Shown piece after piece: positions 53,714 through 62,296 of a DNA stretch of 64,000 bases. The stretch lies in contig NZ_JADZDS010000060.1 of assembly GCF_020850895.1 (NCBI RefSeq), positions 1 through 64,000 on the forward strand. Direction: 5' to 3'. Numbering within the stretch: the stretch's first letter is position 1; every line of letters starts with the position of its first letter. Position numbers and translations under genes: made by a program. The stretch is from Thermomonas sp. (GTDB lineage Bacteria > Pseudomonadota > Gammaproteobacteria > Xanthomonadales > Xanthomonadaceae). The notes under the pieces were generated by a model. That model was not told the DNA's origin. It was given only the letters and a program-made list of their open reading frames with translations, and did no database searches.

Positions 53714-53749
53714 TGCCTCAACTGCCTCAACTGCCTCAACTGCCTCAAC
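53714..53749 (+). repeat. Four perfect 9-bp tandem repeats
   Basis: TGCCTCAAC repeated four times (36 bp), then a diverging fifth unit. The TCA at 53745-53747 in the fourth copy is the stop codon of rne on the minus strand, so the last part of the array is in the coding end and the rest in its 3' UTR. Each TGCCTCA can pair with the single TGAGGCA at 53699-53705. Confidence 0.9.
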
Positions 53750-56700
53750 TGCCCTGGGCGGGGGAGTGTGGCGTATCCCCCGGTGGTGTCGGCGCAATGG
53801 GGGCGGAGTCTGGGCGTCGCGCCAATTCGAACAGGATGCGCAGCTGCTCGGCGCGCAGGCGGGCTGCATCCTCGTCGATGGGTCCGGCTGCCGCAACTGC
53901 GTCCTGCGATCCGGATGGCGCACTGGTAGCCAGCGGAAGAGGCGCCTCTGATTCGCTCGCGGCAGGCAGGCCCGATGGCGCGGTAGGCGGGGTCGTGGCG
54001 ATCACGGTTGCAATCGCTGCCGCCAGCTGCGCTGTCCGTGGTTCGCTCGCCGCGACTTGGATTGGAACGACACCATTGCCAGTGGAATTTGCCGAGTGAC
54101 TGTCGGAATCCGGATCAGCATGTGCGGTCTCGAATTGCGCGGCAGATTCCGTGACTGCCTCGTGTGCGTTCGCACCACCACTGTCCTTGGCTTCTGCAGC
54201 GGGTGCTTCGGCCGGGGAAAGCGCGTGCTCCCGGCCTGAGGGAACTTGATCTGGCTGGGCCTGTCCCAAGGCATCCGCCTGGGTGTTTTCCGCGGTCGGA
54301 AGGTCGGAATGCGCATCGACGGTATGCGCATCGTTGCTCAGGTCTGTCGACTCGGAGGCTGAAGCAGCAGCGGGCCCACCCTGCAGGGTGAAGGCGGGTT
54401 GCAACGGTTGCTCGCTCGTGGGTTGGGAATGCGATTCTGCCGAGAGGTCGACTGGGGCATCGACACCCAGATCGCTGAATTCGAATTCCGGTTGGGCAGC
54501 TTCCACATCCAACACGACTTCCAGTGCATCGTCATGCTCGTTGGCGTGTTCAACTGCCCCGTTCTCCGCGCTGCGCCGACGGCGCCGGCCACCGCGACGA
54601 CCACGACGGCGCTTGTTGGCACTCTCGGAACCGGCTGCATTGGCGTCATTGTCCGGTTGATGGGCAACCGGGGGCGTGGCGGCAACGAGCGAAGCGTCGG
54701 CGGGTGCGTCCACTGTGCCAAGGGCGGCAATCGGCTGGCGACTGACGTCATCGCGGGGTGGCACAGGTGCTGAAGCAGGGGCGGTTGTGGTCGTGGGAGC
54801 ATCTCCAGCGACGCCGGGGCGTTCGTTGCGATGTTGCCGCGGCGGCTTGGCTCGATTCTCTGGTTTCTCCTGCTTGGGCGCGGCGTCTGCACGTTCTTGC
54901 CTTGCGGGCATTGCCGGCTTGTCCTGTCGATCCTGCTTCCGGTCCTGACGGCCGGTCTGTTGTTGTTTCTGCGGCCCCTGATCCCTGGCGTGGCGCTGTG
55001 ACCTTCCTCCGCCTTCGCCACGGCCTTCGCGACGCTGGCGTGGGTCATTGCGCAAGTCACGATCGCCTGAAGGCGATGTTGCTGCATTCGAAGGCGCCTC
55101 GGCCACAACCGTGGTCTGCTCCGGAGTGGTGCCGAACAAGCCGCGCAACCACCCGAAGAAGCCACTGCTTTCAGCAGCAGGGGCGGGGATGGCCGTGTCC
55201 GGCACGACGCGCTGTGTTGTCGGTACCGATGTCTCCTGCGTCTCCTGGATCACCGGCATCGGCTTGGGCTCGCGCAGCGGCGCCGGCTGGGTGGGCTTGA
55301 CCTTGGTGACGGCCGGCGGCGGGATGTTGAGCTGGCCCTTGGTCAGGGCAATCGTGTTGAGCTTGCGTGGGGTGCCGCGCTGGTAGCTGGGCTTGCTGGT
55401 TTCCTCGCCCATCTCGTTGCTGCGGATCCGCGTCACTTCGTAGTGCGGGCTGTGCAGCTGCTCATCGGCGACGATCACGATCGGCGCGTCGTGGCGCGCC
55501 TCGATCTCGCGCAGTGCGCTGCGCTTCTCGTTGAGCAGGAAATTGGCGATTTCCACCGGCGCCTGCACCAGCACCTGGCCGGTGTTGTCTTTCATCGCAT
55601 GCTCTTCGGCGACGCGGATGATCGACAGCGACAGCGATTCGATGCTGCGCATGCGGCCGTGGCCTTCGCAGGTCGGACAAACAATTTGGCTGGCTTCGCC
55701 GAGGCTGGGGCGCAGGCGCTGGCGACTCATTTCCATCAGGCCGAAGCGGCTGATCCGGCCCAACTGCACGCGCGCGCGGTCGTACTTCAGCGCGTTCTGC
55801 AGCTTGTTCTCGACGTCGCGCTGGTGCTTGTTCGACGACATGTCGATGAAGTCGATCACCACCAGCCCGCCGAGGTCGCGCAGGCGCAGCTGGCGGGCCA
55901 CTTCCTCGGCCGCTTCGAGGTTGGTGTTGAAGGCGGTTTCCTCGATGTCGCCGCCCTTGGTGGCGCGCGCCGAGTTGACGTCGATGGCGGTCAGCGCTTC
56001 GGTCTGGTCGATTACCAGCGCGCCACCGGACGGCAACCGAACCGTGCGCTCGTAGGCCGATTCGATCTGCGATTCGATCTGGAAGCGGTTGAACAGCGGG
56101 GTGTCGTCAGTGTAGTGCTTGAGCTTGCGCTTGTTGTGCGGCATCACCTGTTCGACGAATTCCAGCGCCTCGGCGTACATCTCCGGGGTATCGACCAGGA
56201 TTTCGCCGATGTCCGAGCGCATGTAGTCGCGCAGGGCGCGCACGATCAGCCGGCTTTCCTGATAGATCAGGAACGGCGAGGGCTTGGACAGCGCGGCTTC
56301 GGCGATCGCGCGCCAGATCGACAGCAGGTAGTCCAGGTCCCATTGCAGCTCTTCGGCATCGCGGCCGACGCCGGCGGTGCGGATAATCACGCCCATGTCG
56401 TCGGGAATGGCCAGCGCGTCCATCGCCTTCTTCAGCTCGGCGCGGTCATCGCCCTCGATCCGGCGCGAGACGCCGCCGGCGGTCGGCGAGTTCGGCATCA
56501 GCACCATGTAGCGGCCGGCCAGCGAGATGAACGTGGTCAGTGCCGCGCCCTTGTTGCCGCGCTCTTCCTTGTCGACCTGGACCACGACCTCCTGGCCTTC
56601 ACGGAGCAATTCCTTGAGGCTGGCCTTGTGCGGGTCCACACCGGCCTGGAAGTAGTCGCGGGAGATTTCCTTCAGCGGCAAGAAGCCGTGGCGTTCCGCG

Positions 56701-56882
56701 CCGTATTCGACGAAGGCGGCTTCCAGCGACGGTTCGAGCCGGGTGATGCGGCCCTTGTAGATATTGGATTTCTTGTTGTCTTTCGACGGCTGTTCGATGT
56801 CGATGTCGTACAGGTTCTGGCCATCGACGATGGCCACCCGCAGTTCTTCCGCCTGCGTGGCGTTGATGAGCATTCGCTTCAT
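53745..56882 (-). CDS. rne: Ribonuclease E
   Basis: 1045 aa. Endoribonuclease of the RNA degradosome. ATG 56882 ([28 protein letters not shown]) has AAGGA upstream; the track's 57020 start is an extension. The N-terminal half holds the RNase H-like, S1 and 5'-sensor region, the DNase I-like catalytic region with [18 protein letters not shown], and the Zn-link CPTCEGHG near residue 400. The C-terminal half is disordered: proline-rich linkers, an arginine-rich RNA-binding segment ([15 protein letters not shown]) and acidic repeats rich in Asp/Glu/Ala. Divergent from rluC, as in E. coli. Confidence 0.96.
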   Translation of the reverse strand: MKRMLINATQAEELRVAIVDGQNLYDIDIEQPSKDNKKSNIYKGRITRLEPSLEAAFVEYGAERHGFLPLKEISRDYFQAGVDPHKASLKELLREGQEVVVQVDKEERGNKGAALTTFISLAGRYMVLMPNSPTAGGVSRRIEGDDRAELKKAMDALAIPDDMGVIIRTAGVGRDAEELQWDLDYLLSIWRAIAEAALSKPSPFLIYQESRLIVRALRDYMRSDIGEILVDTPEMYAEALEFVEQVMPHNKRKLKHYTDDTPLFNRFQIESQIESAYERTVRLPSGGALVIDQTEALTAIDVNSARATKGGDIEETAFNTNLEAAEEVARQLRLRDLGGLVVIDFIDMSSNKHQRDVENKLQNALKYDRARVQLGRISRFGLMEMSRQRLRPSLGEASQIVCPTCEGHGRMRSIESLSLSIIRVAEEHAMKDNTGQVLVQAPVEIANFLLNEKRSALREIEARHDAPIVIVADEQLHSPHYEVTRIRSNEMGEETSKPSYQRGTPRKLNTIALTKGQLNIPPPAVTKVKPTQPAPLREPKPMPVIQETQETSVPTTQRVVPDTAIPAPAAESSGFFGWLRGLFGTTPEQTTVVAEAPSNAATSPSGDRDLRNDPRQRREGRGEGGGRSQRHARDQGPQKQQQTGRQDRKQDRQDKPAMPARQERADAAPKQEKPENRAKPPRQHRNERPGVAGDAPTTTTAPASAPVPPRDDVSRQPIAALGTVDAPADASLVAATPPVAHQPDNDANAAGSESANKRRRGRRGGRRRRRSAENGAVEHANEHDDALEVVLDVEAAQPEFEFSDLGVDAPVDLSAESHSQPTSEQPLQPAFTLQGGPAAASASESTDLSNDAHTVDAHSDLPTAENTQADALGQAQPDQVPSGREHALSPAEAPAAEAKDSGGANAHEAVTESAAQFETAHADPDSDSHSANSTGNGVVPIQVAASEPRTAQLAAAIATVIATTPPTAPSGLPAASESEAPLPLATSAPSGSQDAVAAAGPIDEDAARLRAEQLRILFELARRPDSAPIAPTPPGDTPHSPAQGS

Positions 56883-57331
56883 TGTTGCGTTCCTTGGCGC
56901 TCCTCGTCCTGTGGGACGGGAAGCGGAACGCCGCGGGCGTTTTCGCCTGCTGGATACCGCATGGGCAGCGGCCGCGCGAGGCGCGGACCGTACAGCCTTC
57001 CAGTTTTCCAGCGCTGCCACACCACGGCGGACCGCGGGAGCGCTTGTTCCTTGGTTGTATGTTGCAGGACCGGCGACTGCCGCCCAAGCCCGGTTGGGCA
57101 GGGCGCGTCGCGCGGGACGTTGTTCAGCGGCAAAGTCACGACCCTGAGGCCGGTGATGGGCGGGCTTGCCGCGCAGTCGTTAACATGTCCACCCCGAGGG
57201 TGGTGGCAACCTCACTGCGGCGGGGATCGTCGGGAAGGCCGGCTTTCGGCCGAAGGGCGCACCTTGCGCCCGGTACTTCCCGCGAAATCAAACCGTTGCA
57301 TCGCCCCCCGAGTGTAGCAGATCAGCTTCCA
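56883..57331. promoter_or_regulatory. 449-bp divergent rne/rluC leader region
   Basis: No protein gene is convincing here. Hairpins near the rluC side include GGCCG-GCTTT-CGGCC (57237-57251) and GGGCGCA-CCT-TGCGCCC (57255-57271). In E. coli the long rne 5' UTR folds and mediates RNase E autoregulation; a leader of several hundred bases here would fit the same principle, but sequence similarity was not established. Confidence 0.4.
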
Positions 57332-58291
57332 ATGACACAGCCCGAACCGCCCAATCCCGGTGTCCGCATCGTCCGCGTGCCGGAAGACCGCGCCGGCCAG
57401 CGCATCGACAACTTCCTGCTCGGTCAGCTCAAGGGTGCGCCGCGCAGCCTCGTCTACAAGTTGGTCCGCAGCGGGCAGGTGCGGGTCAACGGCGGACGGG
57501 CCAAGGCCGAGCGCAAGTTGGAAGCGGGAGATGAGGTCAGGATTCCGCCTGTTCGGCTCGAAACGCCGCACGATGCCGGACGTTCGCCGCCGAAGAGCTT
57601 GCTGCAGGCGCTCGATGCTTCGATCGTCTTCGAGGATGCGCGCCTGCTTGCCATCGACAAACCCTCCGGCGTGGCCAGCCACGGCGGCAGTGGCGTGGCT
57701 TTCGGTGCGATCGAGGCACTGCGGGCACTGCGCCCGCGTGACACACTGGAGCTGGTGCATCGATTGGACCGCGATACGTCCGGCTTGCTGATCCTCGCCA
57801 AGAAGCGTTCGGCCATGACCGAGCTGCAGGCCTTGTTGCGCGAGGATCATGGCGCCGGCGTCCACAAAAGGTACCTGGCCTTGCTGGTCGGGCGGCTGCC
57901 GAATGGCACGATGGCGGTGGATGCACCCCTGCACGTGGGCCTGCGGCAGGGCGGCGAGCGCCATGTGCAGGTCAGCGCGGCCGGCAAGGCGTCCCTCAGC
58001 GAATTCCGGGTGCTGGAGCGGCGCGGCGGCCAGAGCTATTGCGAAGTGCGCATCGCCACCGGTCGCACCCACCAGATCCGCGTCCACGCCCAGCACATCG
58101 GCCACCCGGTGGCGGGCGACGACAAATACGGCGATCCCGAGGCCAACCGTCGCCTGCGCGAGAAGGCCGGCCTGCGGCGACTGTTCCTGCATGCCTCGTC
58201 GATGGAGTTCGCGCTTGACGGCGGACGCACGCCTTACTTGCTCAATGCGGCCTTGGCCTCCGATCTCGTCGAGATTCTGAATAAATTGTAA
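57332..58291 (+). CDS. rluC: 23S rRNA pseudouridine synthase RluC
   Basis: 319 aa. N-terminal S4 domain (QRIDNFLLGQLKGAPRSLVYKLVRSGQVRVNGGRA) and RluA-type catalytic domain with the active Asp in ELVHRLDRDTSGLLILAK. C-terminal TGRTHQIRVHAQHIGHPVAGDDKYG is typical of RluC/RluD. It modifies U955, U2504 and U2580 in E. coli numbering. ATG 57332 follows a purine-poor leader without an obvious Shine-Dalgarno sequence. Place next to rne supports RluC over RluD. Confidence 0.95.
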   Translation: MTQPEPPNPGVRIVRVPEDRAGQRIDNFLLGQLKGAPRSLVYKLVRSGQVRVNGGRAKAERKLEAGDEVRIPPVRLETPHDAGRSPPKSLLQALDASIVFEDARLLAIDKPSGVASHGGSGVAFGAIEALRALRPRDTLELVHRLDRDTSGLLILAKKRSAMTELQALLREDHGAGVHKRYLALLVGRLPNGTMAVDAPLHVGLRQGGERHVQVSAAGKASLSEFRVLERRGGQSYCEVRIATGRTHQIRVHAQHIGHPVAGDDKYGDPEANRRLREKAGLRRLFLHASSMEFALDGGRTPYLLNAALASDLVEILNKL

Positions 58292-58345
58292 ATATATCAG
58301 TATATTGTAACATATATTTAAATTTAAATATCAAATTGCATCGGC
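58277..58345. other. AT-rich island with an 18-bp perfect palindrome
   Basis: From the rluC stop a tract of about 60 bp is nearly all A/T in a GC-rich context. ATATTTAAATTTAAATAT at 58314-58331 is a perfect palindrome. It could be an UP element, a nucleoid-protein (H-NS/Fis/IHF-like) site, or a rho-independent transcript-end zone for rluC. Confidence 0.6.
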
Positions 58346-58356
58346 CCGCATCCGGG

Positions 58357-58370
58357 TTGATCAAGATCAA
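58357..58370. promoter_or_regulatory. FNR/Anr-type site
   Basis: TTGATCAAGATCAA is a perfect TTGAT-N4-ATCAA palindrome, the consensus for FNR/Anr oxygen-responsive regulators. It is 54 bp before the SRPBCC gene ATG. Activation through a class II arrangement would place the start near 58405. I find only a weak -10 there. Confidence 0.65.
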
Positions 58371-58423
58371 CGACGCCGGCGCGCACGTCATCGAACATGG
58401 CGTTATCGCAATGGAGATGGCAG

Positions 58424-58921
58424 ATGAATGACGACGCCTTGGCACTCGGCCGATTGCAGCGTACCGAGGCCGGATTCGAAGGCCGCTTGCAACGACTGTT
58501 GGCGCACCCTCCCGCGGCGGTCTGGGCGATGCTGACCGAGCCGGCGGCAATGGCGCAGTGGCTGGCGCCCGGCACGATCGAATTGCGGGCAGGCGGTGCG
58601 GTGCGGATCGACTTCGCCGACAGCGGCACGCTGATCGACAGCACGGTGACGGAGTTTGCGACGCAACGCGTGCTGGAATATTCATGGAGCAGTCCCGGCC
58701 AGCCGCAGCGCCCGTTGCGTTGGGAATTGCAGGTCGACGGCGAGGGCACTCGACTGGAATTGCAGGTGCGACTCCCCGCCGGCGAGGACGCGGCCAAGGC
58801 TTGTGCCGGTTTCGAAGGCCACCTGGAAATGCTGGCGGCGGCGTTGGAAGGCGTGCCGATCAAGTTCCCGTTCGACCTGTTCCTGAAGGCGCGCGCAGGG
58901 TATGGCGAGCAACTGAAGTAG
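58424..58921 (+). CDS. SRPBCC (AHSA1-like) domain protein
   Basis: 165 aa. Begins MNDDALALGRLQRTEAGFEGRLQRLLAHPPAAVWAMLTEPAAMAQWLAPGTIEL, the classic START-like/SRPBCC opening (PPAxVWxxLTxPxxMxxWL). GGAVRIDF, VLEYSWS and a C-terminal GFEGHLEMLAAALEG helix follow. Members bind hydrophobic ligands or act as toxin-resistance or polyketide-like proteins; the ligand is unknown. The ATG at 58424 has GGAGATGG upstream; the track's TTG start is rejected. Next to an FNR-like site. Confidence 0.85.
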   Translation: MNDDALALGRLQRTEAGFEGRLQRLLAHPPAAVWAMLTEPAAMAQWLAPGTIELRAGGAVRIDFADSGTLIDSTVTEFATQRVLEYSWSSPGQPQRPLRWELQVDGEGTRLELQVRLPAGEDAAKACAGFEGHLEMLAAALEGVPIKFPFDLFLKARAGYGEQLK

Positions 58922-58959
58922 ACGGTCTGCCGTGGGCTGAAGCTGGCTGGGACGTGCGT

Positions 58960-59298
58960 TCAGGCCAGCAGGTCGGCTTTGGCGGCACAGATGAAATCGT
59001 TTTCGGACAATCCACCGACATCATGGGTGGAAAAACGCACCACGCAGCGGTCATAGTGCACCGACAGATCGGGGTGGTGGTCTTCGCGATTGGCGACGTG
59101 GGCCAGCGCGTTCACGAACGAGAGGGTGTGGTAGTAGTCGGGGAACAGGAAGGTCTTGCTGATGGCGTGGCCGTCTTCAATCAGGCTCCAATCCTGCACC
59201 TGGGCCAGCAATTCCCTCACGTCGAAGTCGCCGAGGCGGTGTTCGTGGCCCCGGCGCGGGACGCAATGGGCGTTGGCGAGTGGGGTTTGATTGGTCAT
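58960..59298 (-). CDS. phhB: Pterin-4a-carbinolamine dehydratase
   Basis: 112 aa. Recycles the pterin cofactor of aromatic amino acid hydroxylases. DFDVRELLAQVQDWSLIEDGHAISKTFLFPDYYHTLSFVNALAHVANREDHHPDLSVHYDRCVVRFSTHDVGGLSENDF contains the active-site HHPDL and the surrounding family pattern. The long ORF in the track starts far upstream; MTNQTPLANAH is the first plausible start. It lies convergent with the SRPBCC gene. Confidence 0.93.
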   Translation of the reverse strand: MTNQTPLANAHCVPRRGHEHRLGDFDVRELLAQVQDWSLIEDGHAISKTFLFPDYYHTLSFVNALAHVANREDHHPDLSVHYDRCVVRFSTHDVGGLSENDFICAAKADLLA

Positions 59299-59431
59299 CG
59301 GGGGATTCTCCGGCTGCAATGCCACCCGGGTGCACAGATGGGCCGGGCTGCCGCTAGAATAGCCGCGCGAGGCAGATTTCCGAAGTCGTTCCGAACGTTT
59401 GGCGCGCGTCTTGGGGAGTGGGAGTGCACGG

Positions 59432-60055
59432 TTGATCCAGATTTCCGATGCGGCGCAGACACATTTCCGCAAATTGATCGAGCGCGAAGCGATTCCCGGG
59501 CTCGGTGTGCGCCTGTCTGCGCTGAATCCGGGGACCCAGCGCGCCGATGTCCGGTTGGAATTCGCCGAGCCCGACGAACTCAACGGCGACGAATGGGTGG
59601 TCGACTGTGCCGGTTTCGTCCTGTGGCTTGATGCGCCCAGTGCACCCTATTTGGAGGGTGCGCTGATCGACTACGAAACCAATCCGACCGGGGGACAACT
59701 GCAGATTCGCGCGCCGCGAATCAAGGGCGTGACTCCTGCAGCCGATGCCCCACTGGCCGAACGCGTCCAGTGGATCATCGACAACGACATCAATCCGCAG
59801 TTGGCCATGCACAAGGGCCACGTCGAGCTGGCCGGCGTCGGTGACGATGGCGTGGTTCGGCTCAACTTCGGCGGCGGTTGCCACGGCTGCAGCATGGTCG
59901 ACATCACCCTCAAGCAAGGCGTCGAGAAAACGCTGTTGGCGCAAGTGGCCGGCGTCCGTCGGGTGGTCGATATCACCGACCACGACAGCGGTGCCAATCC
60001 CTACGCGGCGCGTGGAAGCCAAGCGGCGTCCGCATCCCCCTACGGCAAGGCCTGA
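59432..60055 (+). CDS. nfuA: Fe-S biogenesis protein NfuA
   Basis: 207 aa. Scaffold/carrier delivering [4Fe-4S] clusters to apoproteins. From TTG 59432 the product begins MIQISDAAQTHFRKLIERE, matching the NfuA N-terminal A-type-like domain, which justifies this start over the track's 59399. The C-terminal Nfu domain has the CxxC motif GGGCHGCSMVDITLK. GGGAGTG precedes the start. Followed after 15 bp by the large membrane protein gene. Confidence 0.93.
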   Translation: MIQISDAAQTHFRKLIEREAIPGLGVRLSALNPGTQRADVRLEFAEPDELNGDEWVVDCAGFVLWLDAPSAPYLEGALIDYETNPTGGQLQIRAPRIKGVTPAADAPLAERVQWIIDNDINPQLAMHKGHVELAGVGDDGVVRLNFGGGCHGCSMVDITLKQGVEKTLLAQVAGVRRVVDITDHDSGANPYAARGSQAASASPYGKA

Positions 60056-60070
60056 CGGGACTGCTCGCGC

Positions 60071-61921
60071 GTGAAGAAGGCTGCTGAATTCATCGCCGCG
60101 CTCAATCAGCGCTGGCGGCTCAAGACCGGCCGCGAGGCGTCCGATACCCAGGGGTTGCCGACGGGCTGGCAATCCTGGCTGGACACCATGCAGCCTGCCG
60201 TCAAGCGCGGGCTGCGTCCGGATTCGCAGTCCTGGGTTGCCGCATTGGAAACCCACCCATTGCAGCGTCCCGGGAAAGCCAAGGGCCTGGCGCGGCCGTT
60301 CTTCCAGCTGCTGCGCCTGAGCCGTCCTTACGATCCGCGCGATGAGCGCAGGCTGCGGATCGGCGCGACATCAGCCGACATCCTGTTGCACCTGATCCTT
60401 GCCGGGCTGTTGCTGTGGCTGATGTACCTGCAGTTGTATGCCGTCCCCCAATCCGAAGAAGACGATGGCGGGGGCAGCGAAGCAGTGCAGGTGGAGTTCA
60501 TCGGTCGTGGCAATGTCCGTGAAGGCGGGGGTGCACTCGCCACCGAGGGCGCTGAGGCTGCACCGGCGGCAGCGTCGTCTGCTGCGGCAGGCAAGCCGAC
60601 GGGCAGTGCCGTCGTGGCGGCGGCCAGTCCCGCTGCAGCCAGCGCGCGGCCGCAGTTGGAACAGGTGACGGTGCCGCCTGCGCAGTTGACAGCCTCCCAA
60701 GCCCCGAACCTCGTGCAGGTTACGCCGATCCAGGACGCTGCGGCGGAGCAGCCACTGCAGGTCAGCGCCGTGCCTCAGCCGACCCCCGATGCGTTCCGCT
60801 TGCCACCTCCGCGTGAGCTCAGCATGCCCACTCCGGCGCAACCGCGCGAGGTTCAGCTGCAAGCGCAGGTCGAGTCGATCACAACCTTGCGTGCGCAACC
60901 GATTCGCACCCTGGAGGTGCACCAGCCGCAGCCCCAACTGCGACCACAGGAACTGCGGGAAACGGTCCGTGAACTCGAGGTGCTCTCGCCCGATGCGTCC
61001 AGGATCATGCGCGAACGCCCGCTGCCCTCCACCGCCAATGGAACTGCGCAACTTCGGGTTCCCGCGCTGACTGGCGAAATTCGCGGTATTCCAACTGGAA
61101 CTGGCTCTGGGGGGAGCAGCACGTCGGCAGGCAGCGGCGCCGCAGCCCTTGGCGATTCCGCTGCACGTGGTGCGGGCGGCAATGCGACCCAAACCGGAGG
61201 CCAGGGACAGGCACAGGCCGGAACCGGGCACGGCACCGCGCCCGGAACCCAGGGAGGTCGCGGTGCTTCCGCGACCGGGGCGGGGGCAGGGCCTGGCGTG
61301 CGCGCAGCCCCGGGCGGCTGGCCGGGTGCGGCGCGCAGCGATGATTGGGGAGCCTCCAGCCGCAATGCCCCCGGCACCGGCACCGGCGATGGTCGCGGCG
61401 GTAATGGCAACAACGGCGCAGGGCGCGGCAACAACGGCAATGGCCAAGGCCAGCCGGGGCTGTTCAATGACGATGGCAGCGTTCGCCTGCCGGATCAGTG
61501 GTCGGCCAATTCCGGCGTCGATCTTGATCGCACTGGATCGTGGCTGAAGCGTCCCGGCTTCGAATACCGCGGCACCCGGTTCGACAAATACTGGATTCCG
61601 TCTGGAACTTTGCTGGACGAATGGGTGCGACGTGGCATCAAGGAACTGTCGATCCCGATTCCCGGAACCGGTGTTTCCTTGAAGTGCGTGGTCTCGCTGC
61701 TGCAACTCGGTGGCGGCTGCCTGCCGGTCAATCCCGATGTCAACGAGCAACCCGCCACCGGCCGGCCGGCACCGGTGATTCCCTTCAAGCCCGAACTGCA
61801 GGAAGACAACGGCAGCGTGCCTGCACCAGCGCCAGTCCCGACTCCACCCGCTGCGCCAGCGCGGAAGCCAGCACCGGCAGGCACGCAGGCTGCCGGAAGC
61901 GGTGCACGCCAAGGTGGATGA
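60071..61921 (+). CDS. Large low-complexity single-pass membrane protein
   Basis: 616 aa from GTG. A cytoplasmic N-terminal region of about 100 residues precedes one strong helix (ADILLHLILAGLLLWLMYLQLYAV). A Pro/Gln/Ala/Val-rich periplasmic stretch follows to about residue 340, then a Gly/Asn/Thr-rich segment (residues about 340-470, GNNGNGQGQ-type). A conserved-looking C-terminal block WLKRPGFEYRGTRFDKYWIPSG ... VSLKCVVSLLQLGGGCLPVNPD carries two cysteines. Similar xanthomonad proteins are called transmembrane repetitive proteins. The layout resembles TonB/TolA-like spanning proteins but no TonB C-terminal domain is recognised. Confidence 0.75.
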   Translation: MKKAAEFIAALNQRWRLKTGREASDTQGLPTGWQSWLDTMQPAVKRGLRPDSQSWVAALETHPLQRPGKAKGLARPFFQLLRLSRPYDPRDERRLRIGATSADILLHLILAGLLLWLMYLQLYAVPQSEEDDGGGSEAVQVEFIGRGNVREGGGALATEGAEAAPAAASSAAAGKPTGSAVVAAASPAAASARPQLEQVTVPPAQLTASQAPNLVQVTPIQDAAAEQPLQVSAVPQPTPDAFRLPPPRELSMPTPAQPREVQLQAQVESITTLRAQPIRTLEVHQPQPQLRPQELRETVRELEVLSPDASRIMRERPLPSTANGTAQLRVPALTGEIRGIPTGTGSGGSSTSAGSGAAALGDSAARGAGGNATQTGGQGQAQAGTGHGTAPGTQGGRGASATGAGAGPGVRAAPGGWPGAARSDDWGASSRNAPGTGTGDGRGGNGNNGAGRGNNGNGQGQPGLFNDDGSVRLPDQWSANSGVDLDRTGSWLKRPGFEYRGTRFDKYWIPSGTLLDEWVRRGIKELSIPIPGTGVSLKCVVSLLQLGGGCLPVNPDVNEQPATGRPAPVIPFKPELQEDNGSVPAPAPVPTPPAAPARKPAPAGTQAAGSGARQGG

Positions 61922-61960
61922 CGCCGCGCAGCGACCGGCCGGTTGGCTTCATGGTGCCGT

Positions 61961-62278
61961 TCAACCCAGTGCCTTGCCGATGGTCCACAGCATCGCGCCC
62001 AGTGCCAGGCCGAGCAGGATAACCAGCAGCGCGATCCGTGACGGGGTGGCGAGCGCGGACAGGTTGCCGTCGGGCGTCGTCCGGTAGCCGCCGCGCAGCA
62101 ACCACAACAACGCCGTCGGCCGCAGGAACGCGCCGGGCCCGAGTTGTGCCTTGATCCGTGGGTGGCGATCGCGGATGTGTACCAAGGTCAGTGGCCAGAA
62201 GATCACGAACGCGGTGGCCCCGGCGATGGCCAGCGCGAACGACAGCAGGGCGAGGAACAGGATGACGTCGGTGTCCAT
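61961..62278 (-). CDS. Small membrane protein of unknown function
   Basis: 105 aa with two or three helices (LALLSFALAIAGATAFVIFWPL near the start and IALLVILLGLALGAMLWTIGKAL at the end). Between is a basic loop, HIRDRHPRIKAQLGPG. It starts 18 bp after the asnS stop on the same strand and is probably cotranscribed with it. Family not recognised. Confidence 0.65.
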   Translation of the reverse strand: MDTDVILFLALLSFALAIAGATAFVIFWPLTLVHIRDRHPRIKAQLGPGAFLRPTALLWLLRGGYRTTPDGNLSALATPSRIALLVILLGLALGAMLWTIGKALG

Positions 62279-62296
62279 GCGGGCCGGGTGCGAGGA

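Noticed and set aside
53714-53749. CRISPR array
   Set aside because: The unit is only 9 bp with no spacers and no cas genes nearby; it is a simple tandem repeat.
53551-53923. Leu-Arg-Gln repeat ORFs at the rne end
   Set aside because: The LRQLRQLRQ repeats are a reading of the 9-bp tandem repeat in non-coding frames.
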